Positions 1 to 5,200 of a DNA stretch of 6,008 nucleotides are shown here, in pieces. The notes under the pieces are model-generated. The model had not been told where the DNA came from, ran no database searches, and saw only the letters and a program-made list of their open reading frames with translations. Position 1 is the first letter of the stretch. Each line of letters opens with the position of its first letter. The translations under genes were made by a program, and so were the position numbers. Where the stretch lies: contig JBKKBM010000177.1 in assembly GCA_046714215.1 (NCBI GenBank), forward strand, positions 1 to 6,008, in the 5' to 3' direction. This stretch comes from DATLCI01 sp046714215 (lineage in GTDB: Bacteria > Acidobacteriota > Terriglobia > Terriglobales > Acidobacteriaceae).

Positions 1-425
1 ATCTGTGCGAGCGTATCGTGGAAAAGATCTCGCAAACGTTACATTCGCTCAACGGCAAGCAGGTAGGACTGCTGGGGCTGGCTTTCAAGCCGAATACCAG
101 TTCGGTGGCGGCGTCGTCCTCACTGATACTGGCTAAGCGGCTGGTGCAGGGCGGAGCGCAGATCCGCGCCTATGACCCCGTCGCTATGCCCGACGCCAAA
201 TTGGAATTCGATTTGGGCGTGAGTTATTGCGAGACGCCGTACATCGCCGCTGAAGGTGCAGACGCGCTGGTCGTCGGCACTGGTTGGCCTGAATTTCGTG
301 CCCTGGATTTTCACCGCATCAAGCGGTCACTGAAGCAACCGGTGATCGTGGACACCAAGAACATGCTCGACCCCAGCCGTATCCGGGCCATGGGTTTTGA
401 GTACGTGGGTATGGGAAGAGCGTAG
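1..425 (+). CDS. UDP-glucose 6-dehydrogenase family protein, C-terminal part (5' truncated by window edge)
   Basis: This is the C-terminal sugar-nucleotide-binding domain of a UDP-glucose/GDP-mannose dehydrogenase. The family oxidises the C6 hydroxyl of a nucleotide sugar to a carboxylate using NAD+, supplying uronic acids for capsule, exopolysaccharide or lipid modification in the cytoplasm. The frame is open from base 3, so the gene begins left of the window. About 140 residues are seen of a family length near 430-450; the NAD-binding domain and catalytic Cys lie outside. Visible hallmarks are the GLLGLAFKPNT strand-turn (codons 66-95), which carries the family's conserved Lys, then IRAYDPVAMPDA, the ADALVVGTGWPEF segment and the closing VIVDTKNMLDP. 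One oddity is that the usual TDD-x-R-E stretch after FKPN reads T-S-S-V-A-A. The substrate (UDP-glucose or another) cannot be fixed from this part, so no symbol is given. An intrinsic terminator follows 27 bases after the stop. Confidence 0.9.
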   Translation, partial: LCERIVEKISQTLHSLNGKQVGLLGLAFKPNTSSVAASSSLILAKRLVQGGAQIRAYDPVAMPDAKLEFDLGVSYCETPYIAAEGADALVVGTGWPEFRALDFHRIKRSLKQPVIVDTKNMLDPSRIRAMGFEYVGMGRA

Positions 426-452
426 CCGCTTCGGCGAGTCCTCCCTGTACGG

Positions 453-495
453 ACGCCCTGCCTCGGCTCCCTCCTGGGCAGGGCGTTTTTGTTTT
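453..495 (+). terminator. Intrinsic terminator of the dehydrogenase gene
   Basis: A perfect 10-base-pair GC-rich stem (453-462 with 477-486) with a 14-base loop runs directly into a T-rich tail (TTTTTGTTTT, 486-495). It lies 27 bases after the dehydrogenase stop and 12 bases before the next possible start, so it isolates the two genes. The following gene therefore needs its own promoter, which must overlap or follow this tail. Confidence 0.9.
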
Positions 496-507
496 AGCTT
501 GTATTAG

Positions 508-1332
508 GTGGCCCCGGGGAGCATCATTTCGGCTGAAGTGCCCAAAGCAGCCCTTGCCGTCGTGATCCTATGTGCCTTTTGCGCATACGCGCAGGAGACT
601 GCGCCGAAGCCGGCCGCTCCCGCACCTGCCAAGCCCAAAGCCAAGAAGGTCTATACCGAAGAGGATCTGGGCAATTTACGCGGCAGCATCAGCGTAGTGG
701 GCGATTCCATCCCTAAGCCCAAAGTCGAAGAATCTACGCCGGCCGCGTCCATGGATGACCTGGACGAGCCCCTGCTCCCTGAAGAAAAGAGTGACCGTCC
801 TCCGGCGGCTGACAAGAAGCCAAAAACTCCATCGAACTGCCGCAGCGCGGCTTGGGCCAAGATCGTGGACATGGTCGCGCGCCAGCAAGGGCTGACCATG
901 GCGGAGGGTTTCTGGCATCAGAAACTCTTTGGCAATTCGTTCTGCATCGACAACGTGGGCAACCTGGACCGGATCACGCAATCGATCGAGGGCGAGTACA
1001 CCACGGCTGCGAACGACCGTCTGCGAGTGACCGTTCAGTCCCATCGGCCCTGGCCGCAGGCGGAAACCCTGGTGGCCAACCACAAAAAGGGAAACCTCCT
1101 GATTGTCGTGTTCAAAGGCCAACCGTACCTTATCGAGGAGCTGGATACGGTCAAGTACGTTGTGAAGGGTCAGGGCACGTTTGGGGAAGAAACCAAGACT
1201 CACCTGAAATGGGTGGTCAAGCGCTTTCGCCTGCGCGATGCGGATATGGGACACATCGCCTTCTTCGAGAGTGGCAAAGACAAAGAAGCGGACGTTCAAG
1301 GCAGCCTGTATCTTAAGGTCGCGCGCAGGTAG
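508..1332 (+). CDS. Exported protein of unknown function with signal peptide and Ala/Pro/Lys linker
   Basis: I do not recognise a named family. The first possible start is GTG 508, directly after an in-frame TAG. GTG 538 is equally plausible and gives a compact signal peptide: MPK, then hydrophobic AALAVVILCAFCA, then a signal peptidase I site AYA-Q. Neither start has a well-placed Shine-Dalgarno; a GGGGAG at 517-522 is too far from 538 to be convincing. Numbering from 508, residues 29-47 form an Ala/Pro/Lys linker, then comes YTEEDLGNLRGSISVVG (49-65), then an acidic, Pro-rich stretch to about 108. A folded C-terminal domain (about 109-274) has two Cys (111, 146) that could form a disulfide, Trp-rich patches and alternating beta-like segments. 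It is probably periplasmic or surface-located. The gene is convergent with the M28 peptidase, with only 13 bases between stops. The antisense open frame here lacks export or family features and is taken as a shadow. Confidence 0.75.
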   Translation: MAPGSIISAEVPKAALAVVILCAFCAYAQETAPKPAAPAPAKPKAKKVYTEEDLGNLRGSISVVGDSIPKPKVEESTPAASMDDLDEPLLPEEKSDRPPAADKKPKTPSNCRSAAWAKIVDMVARQQGLTMAEGFWHQKLFGNSFCIDNVGNLDRITQSIEGEYTTAANDRLRVTVQSHRPWPQAETLVANHKKGNLLIVVFKGQPYLIEELDTVKYVVKGQGTFGEETKTHLKWVVKRFRLRDADMGHIAFFESGKDKEADVQGSLYLKVARR

Positions 1333-1345
1333 TGTCTCCCCGCTG

Positions 1346-2176
1346 CTATTCGCGCTGTCCCAGGACTTTGTCCAGATATGCCAGATATTTTGTCATGAGC
1401 CTGTACGTCTTGTAGTGCTCCGGGATGTCGATGTGTTCGATCTTGTCATCGGGAGTGTGGAGATACTTACTGGTCTGCGGCGTGATGGAGTGGACGGTGA
1501 GCGCCGGGATCTTCTTCCGGGCAAAGCTCTCTGAATCGGTGGAGCCGACGGTCTCAAAGTTGATGTTGCGCAACTTCATGTCCATGGTGGCCGCCACGTT
1601 GAGGATGTCCTTGGTCAGGCGCTTGTCCGCACGATTGCCCCATACGGCCGTGGGGCCCAGGCCCAGCGTGTCCATGTTGATCATGGCATCGGTCTTGGCA
1701 ATCTCCTCCGGGGTCATCTTGTTGGCGTAGTCGGCAGATCCGATGAGGCCCTTTTCTTCCTGAGAGAAGCCGATAAAAATGAAAGTATGCGTCCGGGGAT
1801 GGCCCCGCAGGCCGTCGAAGATCGAGGGCAGCAGGGAAGCGCCGCTCCAGTTGTCGACCACGCCATAGCCGGCGTCGACCATGTCGAAATGTGCGCCTAC
1901 GATGATCTGGCGGTCGGTCTCACCCTTGAGTATGCACACCACGTTGGGGATGTTCTCTCTGGCGACGGGAGCGTCCTTCACATCCGTGCAACCTGCTTGT
2001 TCGAAGAGCGAACGCAAAGTCTCGTGCCGCTTCGCATTGTTGCCCTCGTACATGCGCAGCCGTTTTTCGACCATCACCGGAGGGACGAATCGGTACTTGA
2101 CGTCTTGGGCCACTACGGGCAGAGCGATCATGATCAGGGCGAGCGAGCCGACGGCGCGCAGCATGTGCTTGTGCAT
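1346..2176 (-). CDS. Exported M28-family zinc aminopeptidase
   Basis: This is a metallopeptidase of the M28 (Zn-dependent exopeptidase/aminopeptidase) family, expected to trim N-terminal residues from peptides outside the cytoplasm. The 276-residue product starts with a signal peptide (MHKHMLRAVGSLALIMIALP, cleavage after VVA-Q near residue 24). The family's two-zinc centre is complete: His96 and Asp98 in GAHFDMV, bridging Asp108 in VVDNWSG, catalytic Glu140 and ligand Glu141 in SQEEKGLIGS, Asp169 in NMDTLG, and His240 in YLHTPDD. The order and spacing match the family, so activity is likely; peptide specificity cannot be read. I chose ATG 2176 because a GAGG Shine-Dalgarno (2185-2188) sits 8 bases upstream and the signal peptide then begins normally. 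The longer in-frame ATG at 2212 overlaps a TATAAT box and is probably not translated. It is divergent from the DUF1264 gene and convergent with gene 2. Confidence 0.9.
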   Translation of the reverse strand: MHKHMLRAVGSLALIMIALPVVAQDVKYRFVPPVMVEKRLRMYEGNNAKRHETLRSLFEQAGCTDVKDAPVARENIPNVVCILKGETDRQIIVGAHFDMVDAGYGVVDNWSGASLLPSIFDGLRGHPRTHTFIFIGFSQEEKGLIGSADYANKMTPEEIAKTDAMINMDTLGLGPTAVWGNRADKRLTKDILNVAATMDMKLRNINFETVGSTDSESFARKKIPALTVHSITPQTSKYLHTPDDKIEHIDIPEHYKTYRLMTKYLAYLDKVLGQRE

Positions 2177-2184
2177 ATTCGTTT

Positions 2185-2188
2185 CCTC
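2185..2188 (-). promoter_or_regulatory. Ribosome binding site deciding the M28 peptidase start
   Basis: On the minus strand GAGGAAACGAAT precedes ATG 2176, leaving 8 bases between GAGG and the start. It favours this start over the upstream in-frame ATG at 2212. Confidence 0.75.
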
Positions 2189-2210
2189 GACTGAATGGAG
2201 TAGGCCCGCC

Positions 2211-2216
2211 ATTATA
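2211..2216 (-). promoter_or_regulatory. -10 element of the M28 peptidase promoter
   Basis: A perfect TATAAT occurs on the minus strand 34 bases upstream of ATG 2176, predicting a transcript start near 2203 and a leader of about 28 bases. No good -35 hexamer is visible at 16-18 bases. The hexamer overlaps the in-frame ATG at 2212, arguing against that codon as a start. Confidence 0.5.
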
Positions 2217-2222
2217 GTCGTC

Positions 2223-2250
2223 TTGACAGCTGCCCCTGCGCGAGAATAGC
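2223..2250 (+). promoter_or_regulatory. Possible promoter of the DUF1264 gene
   Basis: A perfect TTGACA (2223-2228) lies upstream of the DUF1264 gene. The best -10 at normal spacing is weak (AATAGC, 2245-2250, 16-base spacer), so only the -35 is convincing. It lies 6 bases from the oppositely oriented TATAAT of the peptidase, so the two promoters would be back to back. Confidence 0.3.
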
Positions 2251-2278
2251 CTCTAACCGCTTGGAATCTGAATCTTTC

Positions 2279-2283
2279 GGAGG
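2279..2283 (+). promoter_or_regulatory. Strong ribosome binding site of the DUF1264 gene
   Basis: GGAGG sits 6 bases before ATG 2290. It is one of only two clear Shine-Dalgarno sequences in the window (the other precedes the M28 gene) and fixes the DUF1264 start. Confidence 0.8.
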
Positions 2284-2289
2284 CTACAA

Positions 2290-2865
2290 ATGTCCGGGAA
2301 ACTGCGTTTTGCGACCCTGGGAACCATGATCCTTCTTGCCTGCGTTGCTGCGGCGCAGGTTGCGCCCGTGACCCGGCCGTCGGAGGGATACAACATCCAC
2401 GTGCTCGCGCCCCATGTGGTCGATGGCCACACCATGGGCCCGTATCACCACTATTGCAAGGTCGTGGGTGAAGGGCCGCAGATCGCTTGCCTCATCTACG
2501 AATCTACGGAACCGAACGCCATGCTCGTGCAGGTGGAATATATCTTTGGCAAAAAGCTTACGCGTCCTAACATGAGCCTGCGCCACTGGAACAAGAATTG
2601 GCACGACCACAAGCAGGAAATCTCCACCGGTCGGGTGCAGGTGCTGGATATGCCGCCAGACAAGGCCAAAGAAGTCGCCGACCTAGTCGCCACCACCGAC
2701 GGCATCATCTACCACATCTATTTTACGGATACGACGCCGCCGCTGCCCGCCGGGCGGACGAGCATCGCCCAGTCTGTGGGCCATGTGAATCTGAAGAGCC
2801 TGAAAGAGGGCGCCGAGGGGGTTGAGATTCCGGCCAAGGGAAAGAAAGCTGCGGCGAAGAAATAG
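2290..2865 (+). CDS. Exported DUF1264 (oil-body-associated-protein-like) domain protein
   Basis: The 191-residue protein has a signal peptide (MSGKLRFATLGTMILLACVA, cleavage near AAA-Q at 22/23) and a domain resembling DUF1264, the family that includes plant oil-body-associated proteins and many bacterial proteins of unknown activity. Matching landmarks are GPYHHYCKVV (50-59), IACLIYES (65-72), the VEYIF strand (82-86), and WHDHKQEISTGRVQVLDMP (104-122), followed by a segment ending GIIYHIYFTD (138-147). The many conserved His and the two Cys (56, 67) suggest a metal or ligand site, but this is inference. The C-terminus ends in a Lys/Ala tail (GKKAAAKK). Identification rests on recalled motifs, so the family call is moderately firm and the biochemical role is unknown. 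A strong GGAGG fixes the start, and an intrinsic terminator follows 21 bases after the stop, so it is a single-gene unit divergent from the M28 peptidase. Confidence 0.82.
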   Translation: MSGKLRFATLGTMILLACVAAAQVAPVTRPSEGYNIHVLAPHVVDGHTMGPYHHYCKVVGEGPQIACLIYESTEPNAMLVQVEYIFGKKLTRPNMSLRHWNKNWHDHKQEISTGRVQVLDMPPDKAKEVADLVATTDGIIYHIYFTDTTPPLPAGRTSIAQSVGHVNLKSLKEGAEGVEIPAKGKKAAAKK

Positions 2866-2886
2866 AGATTGGTTGTCGTGATTGAA

Positions 2887-2912
2887 GGAAGGCGAAAGCC
2901 TCCCATTTTTTT
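2887..2912 (+). terminator. Intrinsic terminator of the DUF1264 gene
   Basis: GGAAGGC (2887-2893) and GCCTCCC (2898-2904) form a stem with one A-C mismatch and a GAAA tetraloop, followed by seven T (2906-2912). It begins 21 bases after the DUF1264 stop. Confidence 0.85.
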
Positions 2913-2933
2913 CTTCTCGCGAAACGGGTAACC

Positions 2934-2981
2934 GTGAGCGCCGGATAGCGCGAACCTGAGGCGAGGGGAAATGCGATCCCT
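2934..2981 (+). repeat. Structured repeat motif, copy A (near tRNA-His)
   Basis: The core GTGAGCGCCGGAT-AGCGCGAA-CCTGAGGCGAGGG (2934-2967) recurs near tRNA-Arg at 5140-5174, with about 31 of 35 aligned positions matching. It can fold as GCGC (2938-2941) with GCGC (2948-2951) around a CGGATA loop. It is followed by an arm closed by AGGG (2964-2967) with CCCT (2978-2981). Just upstream, ACGG-GTAA-CCGT (2924-2935) makes a small GNRA-loop hairpin. It lies between the DUF1264 terminator and the 3' end of the oppositely oriented tRNA-His. No known RNA family was recognised; it could be a repetitive extragenic element or a structured RNA. Confidence 0.6.
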
Positions 2982-2990
2982 AGGAGAAAA

Positions 2991-3066
2991 TGGGGTGGGC
3001 GATGGGATTCGAACCCACGACAGCCGGTGCCACAGACCGGAGTTCTACCACTGAACTACGCCCACC
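2991..3066 (-). tRNA. tRNA-His (anticodon GTG)
   Basis: On the minus strand a full cloverleaf is present. The 7-bp acceptor stem is GTGGGCG with CGCCCAC, the D-arm is GTTC...GAAC, and the anticodon stem CCGGT/ACCGG carries loop CTGTGGC with GTG at 3033-3031. The T-arm is GTGGG-TTCGAAT-CCCAT. An extra G at position -1 (base 3066) faces C73, the identity element typical of tRNA-His, and the 3' CCA is encoded (2993-2991). It lies 50 bases downstream of the fmdB-like stop on the same strand. An extended -10 between them suggests its own transcription. Confidence 0.97.
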
Positions 3067-3079
3067 GTGGTGTCCTAAT

Positions 3080-3088
3080 AGTGTAGCA
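3080..3088 (-). promoter_or_regulatory. Possible extended -10 promoter of tRNA-His
   Basis: On the minus strand TGCTACACT (TG-N-TACACT) lies 13 bases before the tRNA 5' end, placing a transcript start a few bases upstream of the mature tRNA. The preceding bases TTTGCTA are shared with the element before tRNA-Arg (5087-5097). No -35 is evident. Confidence 0.4.
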
Positions 3089-3096
3089 AATCCTGG

Positions 3097-3113
3097 GGCA
3101 GCCGCCGGCTGCC
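3097..3113 (-). repeat. Perfect hairpin just after the FmdB-type gene
   Basis: GGCAGCC and GGCTGCC form a perfect 7-bp stem around a 3-base loop, beginning 3 bases after the stop codon of the zinc-ribbon gene on the minus strand. There is no T tract, so it is not a canonical intrinsic terminator. It could protect the mRNA 3' end or help Rho-dependent termination before the tRNA. Confidence 0.55.
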
Positions 3114-3116
3114 AGC

Positions 3117-3362
3117 TTAATTCACTCCGCACGACCCCGGGCCGCGTGGGTCGCCACAACTCCCGCATCCGCCGCTGCTTTTGCGGGAACCTGCCGACTT
3201 GGCAAAGTCTCCTTTGCCCTTAGGCGAACCTACCGCGAAGGCCGATAACTGCTGCTCCAGCCTGGTGCTGTCGCAAGCGGGGCAGTGGGCCTTCTGCGCT
3301 CCATGCACAATCGCCTCAAAGCGCTGCTCGCAGGCCTGACAGATGTATTCAAAGATCGGCAT
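3117..3362 (-). CDS. FmdB-family zinc-ribbon protein
   Basis: This 81-residue protein begins MPIFEYICQAC, the signature of the FmdB/CxxC_CxxC_SSSS putative regulatory proteins. Four Cys in two knuckles (Cys8, Cys11, Cys27, Cys30) can bind one zinc. The C-terminal half is a flexible Gly/Ser/Lys stretch ending in a second Cys cluster (GGCGSCGDPRGPGSC, Cys66, Cys69, Cys78), as seen in family members. The family was named from a formamidase/acetamidase operon, but no amidase gene is here and its role remains unclear; a regulatory function is only by name. The start is ATG 3362, and the MPI.EY start matches the family exactly. No Shine-Dalgarno is visible; a TATAAT at 3371-3376 implies a very short or absent leader. 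It is divergent from the YheT-like gene. Confidence 0.9.
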   Translation of the reverse strand: MPIFEYICQACEQRFEAIVHGAQKAHCPACDSTRLEQQLSAFAVGSPKGKGDFAKSAGSRKSSGGCGSCGDPRGPGSCGVN

Positions 3363-3370
3363 ATCCGTTC

Positions 3371-3376
3371 ATTATA
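3371..3376 (-). promoter_or_regulatory. -10 element of the FmdB-type gene
   Basis: A perfect TATAAT on the minus strand ends 8 bases before ATG 3362. A start 6-7 bases downstream falls at or within two bases of the ATG, predicting a leaderless or nearly leaderless mRNA. No convincing -35 is seen. Confidence 0.4.
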
Positions 3377-3445
3377 GCCGCCGCCTGCAAGCATCCAGCC
3401 GTTATTAGTCTGTAAATCCGGTATTCTAGAGACACCTTTTGACGA

Positions 3446-4447
3446 ATGAGTTCACCGCTAACAACTGAAAACGCCTTCATTCCCCGCCGGGGAATGAGTA
3501 ACGCCCACATGCAGACGCTGGCCGGGAACTTCCTGCCGCGCTCCAGTCTGCTGCCTGCGGCCGAAGAGCGCCTATTCCGGGTGGAGCCGGAAGTCCAAGT
3601 GCTCTGCCACTGCCATTGGCAGCCCGAACATCGGAAGCACGATGCGCTTACCGTGATCATCGTGCATGGGCTGGAGGGTTCCACCTCTTCCAAATATGTG
3701 ATCGGCTTGGGCAGCAAGGCCTGGGCCCAGGGCATGAACGTGGTGCGCATGAACATGCGCAATTGCGGCGGCACGGAAGAACTCACGCCCACGCTGTATC
3801 ATTCCGGCCTGTCGAAGGACGTGGGCGCGGTAGCGCAGACGTTGATCGAGCAGGACCAACTGCGCCGGGTGGCGCTGGTGGGCTATTCCATGGGCGGCAA
3901 CCTGGTGATGAAGCTGGCGGGCGAATGGGGCGCAAATGCTCCGCAGCAGATCGTAGCCGTGGCCGGAGTCTCGCCCGCGATGGATCTGGCGCCTTCGGCC
4001 GACGCTCTGCACTCCCCACAGAACCGCATCTACGAATGGAAGTTTCTCTGGGGCCTGCGCAATCGGTACCGGCGCAAAGTGGAGTTGTTTCCGGAGCGCT
4101 ATGCGGCGCAGCACGGACGCTTTTATTCCACTATCCGCGAGTTTGATCACGAGGTGACCGCGCGCTACAGCGGCTTCACCAGCGCGGATGACTATTACAA
4201 GCGGGCCAGCGCGTCGCAGGTGGCGGAGCACGTGAACGTGCCCGCGCTGGTCATTCACTCGACCGACGACCCTTTCATCCGCATGCAGCCGGAGACGCGC
4301 GCCAAGTTGCTGGCCAATCCGCACGTGCGCCTCATCGAGACCGCCCACGGTGGCCACTGCGCCTTCCTGGCCGACGCCAATGGCTACGACGGCCGCTGGG
4401 CGGAGCGGACAGTGGTGGATTTTTTCCAGCAGCAGTTCGCCCGCTGA
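3446..4447 (+). CDS. YheT-like alpha/beta-hydrolase
   Basis: A 333-residue cytoplasmic alpha/beta-hydrolase of the YheT/COG0429 group, with predicted serine esterase-type activity on an unknown substrate. The N-terminus carries the group's typical RRGMSNAHMQTL (15-25), which supports ATG 3446 over the internal ATG at residue 17. The oxyanion-side HGLEGS is at 74-79, followed by RMNMRNCGGTEE (101-112). The nucleophile elbow GYSMGGN places Ser148, the acid is in HSTDDPF (Asp274 or Asp275), and the catalytic His is in HGGHCAF (His304). A helical lid region spans about 185-255. Length and motif order match the family and nothing appears broken. No good Shine-Dalgarno is seen before the start. The next gene follows after 23 bases on the same strand, so the two are probably co-transcribed. 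Confidence 0.93.
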   Translation: MSSPLTTENAFIPRRGMSNAHMQTLAGNFLPRSSLLPAAEERLFRVEPEVQVLCHCHWQPEHRKHDALTVIIVHGLEGSTSSKYVIGLGSKAWAQGMNVVRMNMRNCGGTEELTPTLYHSGLSKDVGAVAQTLIEQDQLRRVALVGYSMGGNLVMKLAGEWGANAPQQIVAVAGVSPAMDLAPSADALHSPQNRIYEWKFLWGLRNRYRRKVELFPERYAAQHGRFYSTIREFDHEVTARYSGFTSADDYYKRASASQVAEHVNVPALVIHSTDDPFIRMQPETRAKLLANPHVRLIETAHGGHCAFLADANGYDGRWAERTVVDFFQQQFAR

Positions 4448-4470
4448 CTGCGATACCATTTCGCAAACCC

Positions 4471-5055
4471 ATGCAAGCCGACTTCAGCATCGAACTGGGA
4501 CGCGATGACCATGCCCTCGAGGTCCCGTGGTCGTCGCCCGACGGGACCCAGCGCTATCTCAACCTGAAGCGCCAGCCGGAACTCCTACTGCATGTGCTGG
4601 AAGCCGCCGACAACCGCGAGCTAGCCGAATTCCTGGTGGCCCTGAACGCTCCGCACTCGCTGCTTGAGACCGCTAAATGCGATACCTGGCTCTCCGATGA
4701 GATTCATCCCGAGGAAGAGATATTTGGCGCGGCGTGGAAGTTCGGCGCGTATGTGGATGTCATCTTCTCTGCGCTGCCGCAGCGGGCGTTGCTCGCAACG
4801 CACGAGGAACTGGCGCAAGGCCTCAGTGCGCTGCTGCAACGGGCGCCGGATTTTGCCGCGGCCGCGGAGTTCGCCGTCCGCCGGTGTTATACCCACGTCT
4901 CCGAGGAGGGCGATCAGATTGATCAGAGTGAAGACGGTTTCTGCATCACGATTTATGTGAGTGGCTTTGGTGACGAGGAAGCTGATGCCCAAAAAAACTG
5001 GGCCATCGGTTTGAAAGTGGTGCAGAATGCGCTGATGCAGATGCTGGCGCAATAA
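4471..5055 (+). CDS. Conserved-looking cytoplasmic protein of unknown function
   Basis: I do not recognise this 194-residue protein. It has no signal peptide or membrane segment and is markedly acidic. Visible parts are an N-terminal segment likely to be beta-rich (1-32), a helical region with LLLHVLEAADNRELAEFLVA (38-57), the segment EEEIFGAAWKFGAYVDVIFS (81-100), which looks like a strand-turn-strand core, a helix around 111-135, and a C-terminal GFCITIYVSGFGDEEADAQ stretch (156-174) followed by an amphipathic helix. The three Cys (70, 139, 158) show no zinc-knuckle spacing. ATG 4471 lacks a clear Shine-Dalgarno, which fits translation coupled to the hydrolase gene 23 bases upstream. Sharing an operon hints at a linked role, but none can be named. 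Confidence 0.75.
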   Translation: MQADFSIELGRDDHALEVPWSSPDGTQRYLNLKRQPELLLHVLEAADNRELAEFLVALNAPHSLLETAKCDTWLSDEIHPEEEIFGAAWKFGAYVDVIFSALPQRALLATHEELAQGLSALLQRAPDFAAAAEFAVRRCYTHVSEEGDQIDQSEDGFCITIYVSGFGDEEADAQKNWAIGLKVVQNALMQMLAQ

Positions 5056-5088
5056 CAGCGAAGGATGGCGGGGCGGGCATAACCGCTT

Positions 5089-5097
5089 TGCTAGAAT
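5089..5097 (+). promoter_or_regulatory. Extended -10 promoter upstream of tRNA-Arg
   Basis: TGCTAGAAT (TG-N-TAGAAT, 5 of 6 to the -10 consensus) lies 34 bases after the preceding stop. It predicts a transcript starting near 5103-5105, exactly where a stable hairpin begins. No -35 is evident. It would give either a long leader of about 105 bases on tRNA-Arg or a separate small RNA. Confidence 0.45.
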
Positions 5098-5103
5098 GAA
5101 GCA

Positions 5104-5200
5104 GACCCCAAACGCAAAACTGCGGGGGTGAGCCGAACGGTGAGCGCTGGATCACGCGAAACCTGAGGCGAGGGTGATGCAGCTTGCTGCGGAACCCTTA
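5104..5200 (+). ncRNA. Putative structured leader or small RNA before tRNA-Arg
   Basis: This fills most of the 154-base gap between the unknown protein gene and tRNA-Arg, with no open frame of note. From the predicted transcript start it reads as hairpin 1 (ACCCC 5105-5109 with GGGGT 5125-5129, CGCA 5113-5116 with TGCG 5121-5124, AAAC loop, AAA bulge), then the repeat core (5140-5174), then hairpin 3 (AGGGT 5171-5175 with ACCCT 5194-5198, inner GCAG-CTTG-CTGC at 5179-5190). There is no T-tract terminator, so it may be a processed tRNA leader rather than an independent RNA. No known family was recognised. Confidence 0.4.
5140..5198 (+). repeat. Structured repeat motif, copy B (near tRNA-Arg)
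   Basis: This is the second copy of the motif at 2934-2981, in the same orientation. The shared core GTGAGCGC-Y-GGAT-NN-CGCGAA-(A)-CCTGAGGCGAGGG covers 5140-5174. After it, the arm is closed by AGGGT/ACCCT (5171-5175, 5194-5198), equivalent to the AGGG/CCCT closure of copy A, while the arm interior has different sequence and length. Preserved pairing with divergent interior hints at structural selection. Confidence 0.6.

Noticed and set aside
676..1299. 207-residue antisense frame opposite gene 2
   Set aside because: No signal peptide, motif or ribosome binding site; the plus-strand frame has a clear signal peptide and linker.
2953..2981. GAACCTGA in repeat copy A resembles part of the TPP riboswitch
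   Set aside because: The other required TPP elements (CTGAGA strand and the GCGTAGGGA side) are absent, the position is 3' of a terminator, and no thiamine gene follows.
2980..3223. Overlapping open frames on both strands (2980-3168 minus and 2990-3223 plus)
   Set aside because: They read through the tRNA-His gene and give the familiar spurious tRNA-derived peptides (SSVVELRSVAPAVVGSNPIAHP and MGFEPTTAGATDRSSTTELRP types).
3572..4459. 295-residue antisense frame opposite the hydrolase
   Set aside because: The plus strand encodes a complete alpha/beta-hydrolase with its catalytic triad; the antisense frame is His/Arg/Ala-rich as expected for a shadow.
4621..5052. 143-residue antisense frame opposite the unknown protein gene
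   Set aside because: Composition is typical of a shadow, with no ribosome binding site, and the plus-strand frame fits the operon spacing.
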